From: Ulvibacter sp047614245
GTDB taxonomy: Bacteria; Bacteroidota; Bacteroidia; Flavobacteriales; Flavobacteriaceae
NCBI GenBank assembly: GCA_047614245.1
Contig: JBLHIC010000001.1
Coordinates: 1 to 64,000 of the forward strand
DNA: 64,000 nucleotides
Direction of reading: 5' to 3'
Shown here: positions 30,651 through 39,944 of the stretch, piece after piece
How the letters are laid out: every line of letters starts with the position of its first letter
Numbering within the stretch: the stretch's first letter is position 1
Notes under the pieces: model-generated
What the model was told of the DNA's origin: nothing
Seen by the model: only the letters and a program-made list of their open reading frames with translations
The model's database searches: none
Position numbers and translations under genes: made by a program

Positions 30651-33383
30651 TTATAAGTCATATTTAATAATAAACATTACTATTCTAGGCAGCACAAAAT
30701 ACTGTGAAGTCGTATTGTATTGCTCATTGAAACTGTCATTGTTAATGAATGAAGTGTTCAAAATATTTGTAACTTGAAAAGCAAACTCCCAGGAGGAATC
30801 TGTTCTGCGATAAAACAGATCGGCATTCACAAAAGAGTATTTATTTTCTACGGTTTTCGTCTTATTAGAATAATTATAATAATCCCACTCTGCCTTAAAG
30901 TTAAAATCTTTTAAAAATCGAACATTGAAATTTACATAGGGGCGGTTTGTAAAATATGTTTGTGTGAAACCCCCATTGTCATATTGATTTGCAATGAAAC
31001 GATAGCCTACTTCAAAATTTGGCCAATCTCTGAAATTCGAGCGCACGCTACCATTATAACTTTGAGTGAAACTTTTACTCTCATTTACTTCTGTATTGAT
31101 GGTGTTAAAAGTATTATTGATAGCAATATTTGCATTTAGATTGAATTGTAGTTTCTTGATTGTTTTACTAAATCGCCCAACTACGGACAAAGCTTCATCT
31201 GGAAAACTACTCTCTTGATTTAGAGGAGTACTCACTTGATTAATTCTCGCAATGTCAGTATTTGTTCTTATACCATTAATTCGGCGTGTATAATTTATAT
31301 TACCACTCAGGTTGGTATAATTAAAAAGGTTAAAACTAAAATAGGTTAGATTATACGAATGAGACAAGGAGTTTTCAAGTTCTCTATTTCCGCGAAACAA
31401 TTTGTTATAATTATTAAACACGTATGCTCGAGCATAGTCGTTAATGTCTGTATACTCTGAAGAGATTTGATAATTAAAACGAAGACTTTCACTTTTTTTT
31501 AAATCAAAAATTATATTTAAATCTGGTAAAACAGCCCAATCATTTTGAGAACTCGTGCTCCCCAATTGCCTGTTTTTTAGATCATAATTATGTAAAGTGA
31601 CTCCCGGAGTCCAAGTAATCTTTCCAGTTTTCAACTTATAGTGGACTCCAAAGAAAGCATCGGTAAAATTGTACCGAACATCATTATTAAAATCGGTTTC
31701 AGCAAAATCATTCTGGTTCCCGCTTTCTAAAATTTGATAAATTCCTGAGTTAAACTTCTGACTACTTAATGTACTTCCCAAGGTTAAATTTACTTTACTC
31801 GTATTATTGATAACATAGTAATAGTCAATCTTACCATCAAATTTACTTGACTTTATATTTTTTGACTGATTTACGTCATAACGATTCGCGGGCGCCAAAG
31901 GGTAGAAAACCTCAGTATTCGGTGAGGCAAAAGTGGTAAACACACCTCTAAAAGGTATAGAATCTTGCACCGCTCTATAAAAAGGGTCTTCGTCTTGATA
32001 TAAGTGTTGCATTTGTCCAGCAAAGATGTTATTCTCGTCGAGTGTATAATAAATGTTCAAATTCTGGTTGACAGAAAATGGCTTGTTTTCTTTTACTTCG
32101 GAAATATTATTTGGTCGATCACCAACCACCGAAATGGATTGTGCGTTTTCAGTCTGTTTTGAAGTTTTTACAAGCGCGTCATAATCTAATTGAAAGTTAG
32201 AGCTAGCTTTATATGCGCTGCTTAATTTAAGCATCCCTAACTGACTTCTTTGATTGTTAGTACTATTTGTATTCTCTGTGGCGCCCGTTGTAATAAATTG
32301 ACGAATGGAGTTATTGACAATATCGATTTTATTATCTGAAAGTATCGCAAAACCACTTAGGTCTAGTTTTTTATTCACCGCGTAACTGAAATTTCCAGCT
32401 AAAAACTTTGTATCTAAATCTTTTGCTCTGTTATTCTGTGACACCGCAAACCCCAATTCACTATCCCGAATATTAAAGTTGGTTCCACCTCCTCGATTAA
32501 AATTTCGGAAACCACCAGTGAAATTCAAATAATCCCTAAATGTGAACGGTATTTCTCCAATATTATTGAAATCAGTTATCAGATTTATACTGTACTTCGG
32601 ACTGTAATAAAAGAGTTTTGGATGTACTAAATATCTACCATCATCATCTGCTATTCCGGCACCTGCAGTAACTTCCCCAAACCAAAAGTTCTTTTTACCC
32701 TCTTTCAGTTTTATGTTAATGGCGATATTATCTTGATCATTACCAAGACCACGCATCTGATCGACTTCGTTATAATTTCGCAGTACCTCAACCTTATCTA
32801 TAGCATCCGCAGGGATATTTTTCGTGGCCAGTTTTGAATCTCCATCGAAAAAATCTTTCCCTTCAACCATTACCTTTGAGACAGTTTTACCTTCAATTTC
32901 AATCTCTCCATCTTCGTTTACTTCCACCCCGGGTAGTTTTTGTAAAACGTCCCCAAGCTTACGCTCATCACCATTTGTAAACGAATCGGCATTATACACA
33001 ATGGTATCTCCTCTAACGGTAACCGGCATTTCGTAAACAATCTCTACACCATCTAATTCCGAGGCCATAGAAGCCAAAGAAAAATCAAGTTTCATATTCT
33101 CTGCAACGGAAGGAATTGTCAAGCTTTTTATCATCGTTTTGTAGCCAAGAAAACTTGCTCTTAATATATAAACATTTCCCTTTGGCAGATCCAGTTGATA
33201 TCGCCCTTCGTGATTTGTTATTGCGTAAGATTCTATCTGGCCTGTGGTCTCAACAGTCGCAATAACATTAGCCAATTCTAGTGGTAATCCTATACTGTCT
33301 TTTATAAAACCTCTAACTTTAATACTTTGAGCAGAAAGGGAAATTGTAAAAAGCAGTAGGACTGCCAATAGATATCTTTGCAT
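30651..33383 (-). CDS. TonB-receptor-like outer-membrane beta-barrel protein
   Basis: A 910-residue exported protein: signal peptide (MQRYLLAVLLLFTISLSAQ), an N-terminal carboxypeptidase-regulatory-like (CarboxypepD_reg) domain at about 22-105 ('VRGFIKDSIGLPLELANVIA', 'LPKGNVYILRASFLGYKT'), a plug-like domain at about 115-230 ('LGDVLQKLPGVEVNEDGEIEI', 'VMVEGKDFFDGDSKLATKNIPADAI') and a long outer-membrane barrel of the OMP_b-brl_3 type ending 'LPRIVMFIIKYDL'. No TonB box is obvious. It may import or export a ligand or peptide; the substrate is unknown. The GLPGLI gene just upstream on the same strand is its usual partner. Confidence 0.85.
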   Translation of the reverse strand: MQRYLLAVLLLFTISLSAQSIKVRGFIKDSIGLPLELANVIATVETTGQIESYAITNHEGRYQLDLPKGNVYILRASFLGYKTMIKSLTIPSVAENMKLDFSLASMASELDGVEIVYEMPVTVRGDTIVYNADSFTNGDERKLGDVLQKLPGVEVNEDGEIEIEGKTVSKVMVEGKDFFDGDSKLATKNIPADAIDKVEVLRNYNEVDQMRGLGNDQDNIAINIKLKEGKKNFWFGEVTAGAGIADDDGRYLVHPKLFYYSPKYSINLITDFNNIGEIPFTFRDYLNFTGGFRNFNRGGGTNFNIRDSELGFAVSQNNRAKDLDTKFLAGNFSYAVNKKLDLSGFAILSDNKIDIVNNSIRQFITTGATENTNSTNNQRSQLGMLKLSSAYKASSNFQLDYDALVKTSKQTENAQSISVVGDRPNNISEVKENKPFSVNQNLNIYYTLDENNIFAGQMQHLYQDEDPFYRAVQDSIPFRGVFTTFASPNTEVFYPLAPANRYDVNQSKNIKSSKFDGKIDYYYVINNTSKVNLTLGSTLSSQKFNSGIYQILESGNQNDFAETDFNNDVRYNFTDAFFGVHYKLKTGKITWTPGVTLHNYDLKNRQLGSTSSQNDWAVLPDLNIIFDLKKSESLRFNYQISSEYTDINDYARAYVFNNYNKLFRGNRELENSLSHSYNLTYFSFNLFNYTNLSGNINYTRRINGIRTNTDIARINQVSTPLNQESSFPDEALSVVGRFSKTIKKLQFNLNANIAINNTFNTINTEVNESKSFTQSYNGSVRSNFRDWPNFEVGYRFIANQYDNGGFTQTYFTNRPYVNFNVRFLKDFNFKAEWDYYNYSNKTKTVENKYSFVNADLFYRRTDSSWEFAFQVTNILNTSFINNDSFNEQYNTTSQYFVLPRIVMFIIKYDL

Positions 33384-33457
33384 AGTTTCTTATTTTTTTC
33401 TGAAAATCCTTATCCCCCAAATCGTCCTCCTCCAACTCCACATCGCCTTCTTAAATT

Positions 33458-34327
33458 CTAATGTCTTCCACCGCCACCACGTCGCCCTCTGAAATTCTCG
33501 TGCATCTCTTCGGTTTTGTCTTTTACAATCTTTGTGTATTCCTCACGAGACACTTCTTTCCCTTTTGTTGGAGCCTCTATTTTATCAGCCTCTTTTGGAT
33601 TCATCACAATCTTCGAACATAACAAAGTAGTTCTGTGGAAACTTAATTCTAATATTAGCCCTGGTAATCCTGAATATTCTCCAGGACCATGTCCTACTGG
33701 CACTTGAGGCGTATACCAGGCAGTTACAATAACCTCTTTTGGTATCTCAATTTGATCTGCTAGATCATCAACCTTGGTACTATCAGCTTTTTCTTCTGCA
33801 TCCTTTTTCTCATCCCTATCTCTTCCCCTTCTTGGACGAGCCATTGAAAAATCACTTGGATTCACCTTTTTAATAGCCGTAGCTTTGAAAACTATATACT
33901 GCCCTATCTGTTTCGATTCTTTTAGAAGCTCCCACTTCAATGCCTGTATCGTATCTTTTACCAAAAATTGCTTTCCGAAGAATTCATTTTCTTCTATAAG
34001 CTCCTTAGTGGTCAAATTTTTATATTGTGCCCCCGGAGTGAAACTACCCATCATCATTCGAAAGCCAGGGTTCGTGCCTCCTGTTTGCAACTTTTCTTCT
34101 TCTTTATAAATCGATTCGGTATTTGAAAAGGTAAGAACGTAGGTTTTTTCTAGCATGCTTTTCATTCGCTCCGCTATCATTTTTTTTCTATCTTCCGACA
34201 TTTGCCCCCCTCCAAAACCATCCAAGTCCACGGTAGTTTTAGATTTATAATAGGCTTGTCCATTAATGCTTTGGGCAAAAGAAGTTAACGAGAACAGAAT
34301 CATAGCAGTAATGTAAAAAAGCTTCAT
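33458..34327 (-). CDS. GLPGLI family secreted protein
   Basis: A 289-residue protein with signal peptide (MKLFYITAMILFSLTSFAQ) and the family-naming motif in 'GEYSGLPGLILEL' (about residues 215-228), preceded by 'EVIVTAWYTPQVPVGHGPG'. A charged, low-complexity insert (RPRRGRDRDEKKDAEEKADS) and a Gly/Arg-rich C-terminus 'NFRGRRGGGGRH' are unusual. The function of the family is unknown; it is almost always next to a TonB-receptor-like barrel gene, as here (74 nt apart). Confidence 0.88.
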   Translation of the reverse strand: MKLFYITAMILFSLTSFAQSINGQAYYKSKTTVDLDGFGGGQMSEDRKKMIAERMKSMLEKTYVLTFSNTESIYKEEEKLQTGGTNPGFRMMMGSFTPGAQYKNLTTKELIEENEFFGKQFLVKDTIQALKWELLKESKQIGQYIVFKATAIKKVNPSDFSMARPRRGRDRDEKKDAEEKADSTKVDDLADQIEIPKEVIVTAWYTPQVPVGHGPGEYSGLPGLILELSFHRTTLLCSKIVMNPKEADKIEAPTKGKEVSREEYTKIVKDKTEEMHENFRGRRGGGGRH

Positions 34328-34572
34328 AGTTTTATTTTTAAGAAGATTATATAGATAATTGCACTAACTTAATAAGACTGGCAAAATCAAATTAAGTTTA
34401 ATGTCATTTAAAAAATTAAATAATGATGGAAATATTAAAATCATTAAGGTCTGTGGGTATGGTTAAAAGGTAACATACTAGCCCAAAGAAGCGGGCGGTT
34501 GTTTCAAGTCTTTGAAATATCCTAAAAAAATATCGCCCTATACCTAGCGTGCTTTTTGTATCTTGCTCCAAA

Positions 34573-35370
34573 ATGAAAAGTATCCTTCTATTATTTCTTT
34601 TTGTTGCGTTTCAACTTAATGCACAAGAGTTTGAATTCGTTTCATCTACTGAGTTTAACGCAACGACCCTTGTTGGGGTTGACACATATAAAAACGTGTA
34701 TTCTATAAAGGATATGGTACTTTATAAGAAAGGACCTGATGGAAGTTTCACCTTTAATGATTTTCAGCTAGGGAACTTAAGCTCTGCCGATATTATCAAT
34801 CCTCTCAAGATAGTACTCTTCTATGAAGATACTAATACGGTTTTACTTCTGGATAATAAACTAAACCTTATTGAGCGTATACAATTCAATAATCTCCCTG
34901 AATTTATAAATATCAGTAATGCGACGAACGCCGGAAATAGTACACTCTGGATTTTCAATGTAGATTCTCAGCAATTAGAATTGTACAATTACATTACAAA
35001 CCTCAAGACTGTATTATCTCAACCTTTCGCTGGTAAATTAATCTCACAAGCAAGTAATTTCAATTATTGTTATATTTTGACCGAAAATAAACTTCGAAAA
35101 TTCAATAGATACGGAAGCTTAATTTCTGAATTTCCAATGGTTGGATACGAAAAAATAATTCACAGCCATAAAAACACTATTGCTCTCAAGGAAAACAGAT
35201 TATTTTTGCTTGTAAACGATCCATTAAACCGAGAAAATCAAATAATTACGCCTATAAATATCGCTATCTCCGAAAACAAGATAAAAGACTTGTACCTTAC
35301 TGAGGATTTCCTGTATATTTATGACGGTAAAAATTTACACACCTTTTCATACAAATCATCTAAGCAGTAA
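34573..35370 (+). CDS. Secreted protein of unknown function, beta-propeller-like
   Basis: A 265-residue protein from ATG 34573 with a clear signal peptide (MKSILLLFLFVAFQLNAQ). The rest is made of short hydrophobic strands ('VLLLDNKLNLIERI', 'STLWIFNVDSQQLELYNYI', 'FLYIYDGKNLHTFSY') with a periodicity suggesting a small propeller. I do not recognise a named family. An in-frame ATG 24 nt upstream gives a poorer signal peptide. It lies 5 nt before the deoxynucleoside kinase gene, so the two are probably co-transcribed. Confidence 0.65.
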   Translation: MKSILLLFLFVAFQLNAQEFEFVSSTEFNATTLVGVDTYKNVYSIKDMVLYKKGPDGSFTFNDFQLGNLSSADIINPLKIVLFYEDTNTVLLLDNKLNLIERIQFNNLPEFINISNATNAGNSTLWIFNVDSQQLELYNYITNLKTVLSQPFAGKLISQASNFNYCYILTENKLRKFNRYGSLISEFPMVGYEKIIHSHKNTIALKENRLFLLVNDPLNRENQIITPINIAISENKIKDLYLTEDFLYIYDGKNLHTFSYKSSKQ

Positions 35371-35375
35371 GACTT

Positions 35376-35990
35376 ATGCACGTTGCAATTGCAGGAAACA
35401 TTGGCTCAGGAAAAACAACACTAACTCGTTTGTTAGCGAAACATTACAAATGGCAAGCACATTATGAGGACGTCGAAGACAATCCATATTTGGACGATTT
35501 TTATAATTCGATGGAGCGTTGGTCTTTTAACCTTCAAATTTATTTTCTGAACAGCCGATTCAGACAAATATTGGATATTCGCGAACAGGGTAAAAAGGTA
35601 ATTCAGGATCGTACGATTTATGAAGATGCCTATATTTTCGCGCCCAATTTACACGCCATGGGTTTAATGACTAATCGGGACTTTGAAAATTATAGATCAC
35701 TTTTCGACCTTATGGAAAGTGTTACCGAGGGCCCCGATTTACTTATCTATCTTAGAAGCTCGATCCCTAATTTAGTAAGTCAGATTCACAAACGTGGACG
35801 CGAATATGAAAACTCGATCAGTATTGATTACCTAAGTCGGTTAAATGAGCGTTACGAAGCTTGGATTCACGATTATGACAAAGGCAACATCATCATCTTA
35901 GATGTAGACAATCTAGATTTTGTTGATAATCCCGAACATCTAGGGGAAGTTATCAATAGAATTGAGGCAGAATTGAATGGCCTTTTTTAG
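35376..35990 (+). CDS. Deoxynucleoside kinase
   Basis: A 204-residue dNK-family kinase: the P-loop 'IAGNIGSGKTTLTRLLAKHY' is at residues 4-23, 'ERWSFNLQIYFLNSRF' contacts the nucleoside, 'QDRTIYEDAYIFA' carries the DR(S/T) motif, and a LID-like 'HKRGREYENSISIDYL' follows. It phosphorylates deoxynucleosides to monophosphates in the cytoplasm, for salvage. Which base it prefers cannot be told from the sequence. It overlaps in transcription with the upstream secreted-protein gene. Confidence 0.9.
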   Translation: MHVAIAGNIGSGKTTLTRLLAKHYKWQAHYEDVEDNPYLDDFYNSMERWSFNLQIYFLNSRFRQILDIREQGKKVIQDRTIYEDAYIFAPNLHAMGLMTNRDFENYRSLFDLMESVTEGPDLLIYLRSSIPNLVSQIHKRGREYENSISIDYLSRLNERYEAWIHDYDKGNIIILDVDNLDFVDNPEHLGEVINRIEAELNGLF

Positions 35991-36058
35991 GTCTAACTTC
36001 CTGAATTTAAAATCTAATACGACTTTACTTATCAATTTTTTTATGATGAAACTCTTGC

Positions 36059-36066
36059 TATATTTG
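36059..36066 (+). promoter_or_regulatory. Bacteroidota -7 element
   Basis: TATATTTG matches TAnnTTTG and lies 30 nt upstream of the start at 36097. A -33 TTTG is not clear. Confidence 0.5.
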
Positions 36067-36096
36067 CGACGTAATACTTAACAAAAAACGTTCCTT

Positions 36097-36618
36097 ATGA
36101 AATTCTCAAAATTATTTTTAATCGTACTAATGGTTGCTACAATTGTATCGTGTAGTAGTGATGATGACAATGCATCTCCAAACGCCGATTTATTGGGCAC
36201 CTGGAACGCTACTTCTATAACGGGAAGCTCAACAGGAACCACTTTAGATAGCGGGATTACCACATCATTTTCTTCAACGTTGTCAACGTCAAACATAAAC
36301 CTTACTAGTACCTTTACTGAAAACCCAAATAATGTTATAAGTCAGGGTACATATAATTCTACTGTGACAATTATGGCTGATGGTCAAACCACTGTATCTG
36401 ATGATCCTGACGCAACACTTATAGATAACACTGTATCTTGGACAAGATCAGGAAACTCTCTTGCGCTGTTAAGTGATAGTGGCGATGCTATCACATATTC
36501 AATGGCAATAACAGATAACACGTTAATCTTAACTACGACTGAAACTATTACAGAAGTAAATGGCACGACTACCACAACTTCAACTGATATCTTTGAAGCG
36601 AGCTATACTAAACAATAA
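36097..36618 (+). CDS. Lipocalin-like lipoprotein, unknown role
   Basis: A 173-residue lipoprotein (lipobox IVSC, Cys20, followed by SSDDDN). The mature part begins 'NADLLGTWNATSITGSSTGT', the 'LxGtWx' start of lipocalin-like / META-like beta-barrel domains, and is rich in Thr and Ser (repeated 'TTTST', 'TVSDDPDATLIDNTVSWTRSG'). It is anchored in an envelope membrane; no ligand can be inferred. A strong bidirectional terminator follows. Confidence 0.7.
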   Translation: MKFSKLFLIVLMVATIVSCSSDDDNASPNADLLGTWNATSITGSSTGTTLDSGITTSFSSTLSTSNINLTSTFTENPNNVISQGTYNSTVTIMADGQTTVSDDPDATLIDNTVSWTRSGNSLALLSDSGDAITYSMAITDNTLILTTTETITEVNGTTTTTSTDIFEASYTKQ

Positions 36619-36662
36619 GTATTTCTGAAAAACAAGGATTTCACAAGGTGAGACTGCTAAAC

Positions 36663-36697
36663 ATAAAAAGCCTGTCATGAAAATGACAGGCTTTTTT
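36663..36697. terminator. Bidirectional terminator
   Basis: The stem AAAAAGCCTGTCAT / ATGACAGGCTTTTTT around loop GAAA ends in T7 on the plus strand and A-rich DNA on the other side. It separates the lipoprotein gene (+) from hppA (-). Confidence 0.92.
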
Positions 36698-36751
36698 ATA
36701 GTTAGAAAATAAAGAATTAGTTTTCTTTTACTTCTTCAAAAACTTCTTTTA

Positions 36752-39187
36752 TTATTTTTTTACTTTTACGTCTACATCTTTTAAGGCTTCAACCTGAGCT
36801 TTAACTTCTTCTTCAGTTCCTTTAAAGGATTTTGTTTCCGTAGTTGTTTCTCCATCTTTAGTAGTTTCTATAGTAACCACTGCAACAGACATACCATCTT
36901 TTTCAGACATAGAAACTTTAACCTCTCTAGTCACTTCAACAGTTTCAATAATACCACTTTCTGTAATTTCCATTTTTGTACCGTTCTGGTCTGTTAATGC
37001 AACTTCTGTAGAATGACCTCCTAAAATAGGAGCAATCACTAATCCAATTAAACAAGTAAGTTTAATAAGAATGTTCATTGAAGGCCCAGAAGTATCTTTA
37101 AATGGATCTCCAACTGTATCTCCAGTAATTGCTGCTTCGTGCGCTGCAGAACCTTTATGAGTCATTTCTCCATTAATCATTACACCTGCTTCAAAAGATT
37201 TTTTAGCATTATCCCAAGCACCACCAGCATTGTTTTGGAAAATTGCCCAAAGCACACCACTTACAGTAACTCCAGCCATATAACCACCTAACATTTCAGC
37301 AATCATCATATTATCCATTCCAAATATCATAGGAACAAATGTGATAACTAACGGGAATCCAATAGTTAATAAACCTGGCAACATCATTTCTTTTAGTGAT
37401 GCTTTTGTTGAAATTGCAACACATTTATCATATTCTGGTTTCCCAGTCCCTTCCATAATACCTGGAATTTCTTTAAACTGACGTCTTACTTCATATACCA
37501 TTTCCATAGCCGCCTTACCTACAGCATTCATTGCCAATGCAGAGAATACTACAGGAACCATTCCTCCAATAAATAACATCGCTAGAACCGGTGCTTTAAA
37601 AATGTTAATCCCATCGATACCTGTAAAAGTAACATAGGCCGCAAAAAGTGCTAATGAAGTTAATGCAGCAGATGCAATAGCAAAACCTTTACCTGTTGCA
37701 GCAGTTGTATTACCAACTGAATCTAATATATCTGTACGTTCTCTTACGATTGGATCTTGTTCGCTCATTTCAGCGATTCCACCTGCATTATCTGCTATTG
37801 GTCCAAAAGCATCAATCGCTAATTGCATAGCCGTTGTAGCCATCATTGCTGATGCTGCCATTGCAACACCATAAAATCCTGCTAAAGCATAAGAAGACCA
37901 AATTGCAGCAGCAAATAAAATTACTGTTGGAAATGTAGAAATCATACCTGTTGCTAAACCTGCAATGATATTTGTACCAGCACCTGTAGCCGATTTTTGA
38001 ACAATATTTAAAATTGGTTTTTTACCTAATCCAGTATAATATTCGGTTACTGCCGATATAACACCACCAACAAATAAACCAACTAACGTTGCATAAAATA
38101 CACGCATTGCAGTGATATCTATTAACCCTTCACCAAAAAAGTGCATTTTCATAGTTTCTGGCAACATATAAATTACTAAAAAATAACAAGAAATTGCAAC
38201 TAAAGCAATTGAAAACCAGTTACCTTTATTTAAGGCACCCATTACTTGAGACTCTTTAGCGTCATTCGATTTTATTTTTACTAACATAGTACCTATCATT
38301 GAAATGATAATCCCTACACCAGCGATTGACATTGGTAATAAGATTGGCCCTATTCCACCAAAAGCATCATTAATAACTCCACCCATATCTTTAATGATAT
38401 AGTTTCCTAAAACCATTGCTGCTAATACTGTTGCTACATACGAACCAAATAAATCTGCACCCATACCTGCAACATCACCAACATTATCACCTACGTTATC
38501 TGCAATAGTCGCTGGGTTTCTTGGATCATCTTCAGGAATTCCTGCTTCTACTTTACCCACTAAATCTGCACCCACATCTGCTGCCTTGGTATAAATTCCA
38601 CCACCAACTCTTGCAAACAATGCGATAGATTCAGCACCTAAAGAAAATCCTGCTAAAGTTTCTAAAACAATAGTCATTTTTTCTACAGAAAAAGTACCGC
38701 TTACTCCACCCATAAAATAGTTGTAGAAAAATATAAAAAACATTGTTAAACCTAAAACTGCTAAACCAGCAACACCTAATCCCATTACAGTTCCGCCACC
38801 AAAAGATACTTTTAAAGCGTTTGGTAAGCTTGTCTTTGCAGCTTGTGTTGTCCTTACATTGGTTTTAGTAGCTATTTTCATTCCCATATTTCCTGCCAAC
38901 GCAGAGAATATTGCTCCTAAAATAAAAGCAATTACGATTAACCAATGTGTTGAAGGAACTACTGTAGAAACAATAAATAGTAAAACACTTACAACTGCAA
39001 CAAAAATTGCTAGCAATCTATATTCTGCATTTAAAAATGCTAAAGCACCTTGGTAGATATGATCTGAAATTTCTTTCATTTTGCCATCACCTGCATCTTG
39101 CTTCATCACCCAAGATTTTTTAATTAGCATAAATACTAATCCTATTAATGCCGCAACTATTGGCATATAAATCATCATTGACTCCAT
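36752..39187 (-). CDS. hppA: Membrane-bound ion-pumping pyrophosphatase
   Basis: An 811-residue polytopic inner-membrane protein (about 16 segments) that couples pyrophosphate hydrolysis to Na+ and/or H+ export. Signatures: 'VGADLVGKVEAGIPEDDPRNPATIADNVGDNVGD' in parts (DVGADLVGK, DNVGDNVGD) and a second Asp-rich set at the C-terminal half ('AITGDTVGDPFKDTSGPS'). Ala in 'VGNTTAATGKG' marks the K+-dependent subfamily. Beyond the last membrane segment is an about 85-residue Lys/Glu/Thr-rich tail. The frame ends at A7; reading one base back would add 12 more charged residues (see findings). It lies downstream of the soluble pyrophosphatase gene. Confidence 0.93.
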   Translation of the reverse strand: MESMMIYMPIVAALIGLVFMLIKKSWVMKQDAGDGKMKEISDHIYQGALAFLNAEYRLLAIFVAVVSVLLFIVSTVVPSTHWLIVIAFILGAIFSALAGNMGMKIATKTNVRTTQAAKTSLPNALKVSFGGGTVMGLGVAGLAVLGLTMFFIFFYNYFMGGVSGTFSVEKMTIVLETLAGFSLGAESIALFARVGGGIYTKAADVGADLVGKVEAGIPEDDPRNPATIADNVGDNVGDVAGMGADLFGSYVATVLAAMVLGNYIIKDMGGVINDAFGGIGPILLPMSIAGVGIIISMIGTMLVKIKSNDAKESQVMGALNKGNWFSIALVAISCYFLVIYMLPETMKMHFFGEGLIDITAMRVFYATLVGLFVGGVISAVTEYYTGLGKKPILNIVQKSATGAGTNIIAGLATGMISTFPTVILFAAAIWSSYALAGFYGVAMAASAMMATTAMQLAIDAFGPIADNAGGIAEMSEQDPIVRERTDILDSVGNTTAATGKGFAIASAALTSLALFAAYVTFTGIDGINIFKAPVLAMLFIGGMVPVVFSALAMNAVGKAAMEMVYEVRRQFKEIPGIMEGTGKPEYDKCVAISTKASLKEMMLPGLLTIGFPLVITFVPMIFGMDNMMIAEMLGGYMAGVTVSGVLWAIFQNNAGGAWDNAKKSFEAGVMINGEMTHKGSAAHEAAITGDTVGDPFKDTSGPSMNILIKLTCLIGLVIAPILGGHSTEVALTDQNGTKMEITESGIIETVEVTREVKVSMSEKDGMSVAVVTIETTKDGETTTETKSFKGTEEEVKAQVEALKDVDVKVKK

Positions 39188-39240
39188 ATTTTTTTTGTTT
39201 GATTTTTAGCTGCGCAAAAGTAGGAAAATCATCGGAAACT

Positions 39241-39276
39241 AAAAAACCCTAATTAATTAGTATAATCAGGGTTTTA
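39241..39276 (-). terminator. Terminator after ppa
   Basis: On the minus strand the stem AAAACCCT … AGGGTTTT is followed by T's. It lies between ppa and hppA, so the two are separately transcribed or only partly read through. Confidence 0.65.
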
Positions 39277-39296
39277 TTTCTAAAAACATAACGGGA

Positions 39297-39824
39297 CTAG
39301 ATAGTGAAATTTCCGCTTGATTTATGTTCGCTAGTTTCATATCGATCAATACACTTATTTAGAATATCATAAGCTTCGGAAGCATCGCCCCAGCCACCAA
39401 CGTCAACGCGCTTTTTCTCTAAATCTTTGTAAACTTGGAAAAAATGCTCTATCTCCTTCACTATATGTGGGTTCACATCTGAAAGGTCATTCAAACTATT
39501 CCAAATTGGATCTGAAACCGGAACACAGATAACTTTTTCATCCGGCCCTTTTTCATCTGCCATATGGAAAACTCCAATGGGCTTGACCTCCATAACGCAC
39601 ATTGGAAAAGTGGGTTCACCACCCAAAACGAGTACATCCAATGGATCTCCGTCTAAGGCTAATGTTTCAGGAATAAAACCATAATCTGCAGGATACATCA
39701 TAGACGAAAAAAGCATCCTATCGAATCGAATCTTTTTTAACTCAAAATCGTATTCATATTTGTTTCGGCTACCTTTTGGGATTTCAATTAACACGTCAAA
39801 GGTTTGTACTTTATTCTTGTCCAT
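39297..39824 (-). CDS. ppa: Soluble inorganic pyrophosphatase
   Basis: A 175-residue family I pyrophosphatase. 'IPKGSRNKYEYDFE', 'YPADYGFIPETLALDGDPLDVLVL' (metal-binding Asp residues in DGDPLD) and 'KVICVPVSDPIW' are diagnostic. It hydrolyses cytoplasmic PPi to phosphate. The membrane pyrophosphatase gene follows 110 nt downstream on the same strand, with a terminator between. Confidence 0.96.
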   Translation of the reverse strand: MDKNKVQTFDVLIEIPKGSRNKYEYDFELKKIRFDRMLFSSMMYPADYGFIPETLALDGDPLDVLVLGGEPTFPMCVMEVKPIGVFHMADEKGPDEKVICVPVSDPIWNSLNDLSDVNPHIVKEIEHFFQVYKDLEKKRVDVGGWGDASEAYDILNKCIDRYETSEHKSSGNFTI

Positions 39825-39944
39825 CTATTTGTATATTAATCCTATTGAATTATTGTTATTTACTGCGAAATCTAATACGCTATAGTCTTCGGCTTTCAGC
39901 CTTCAAAGATAAAGAAATTGACTAGGTAAATTTTAACAATACCA

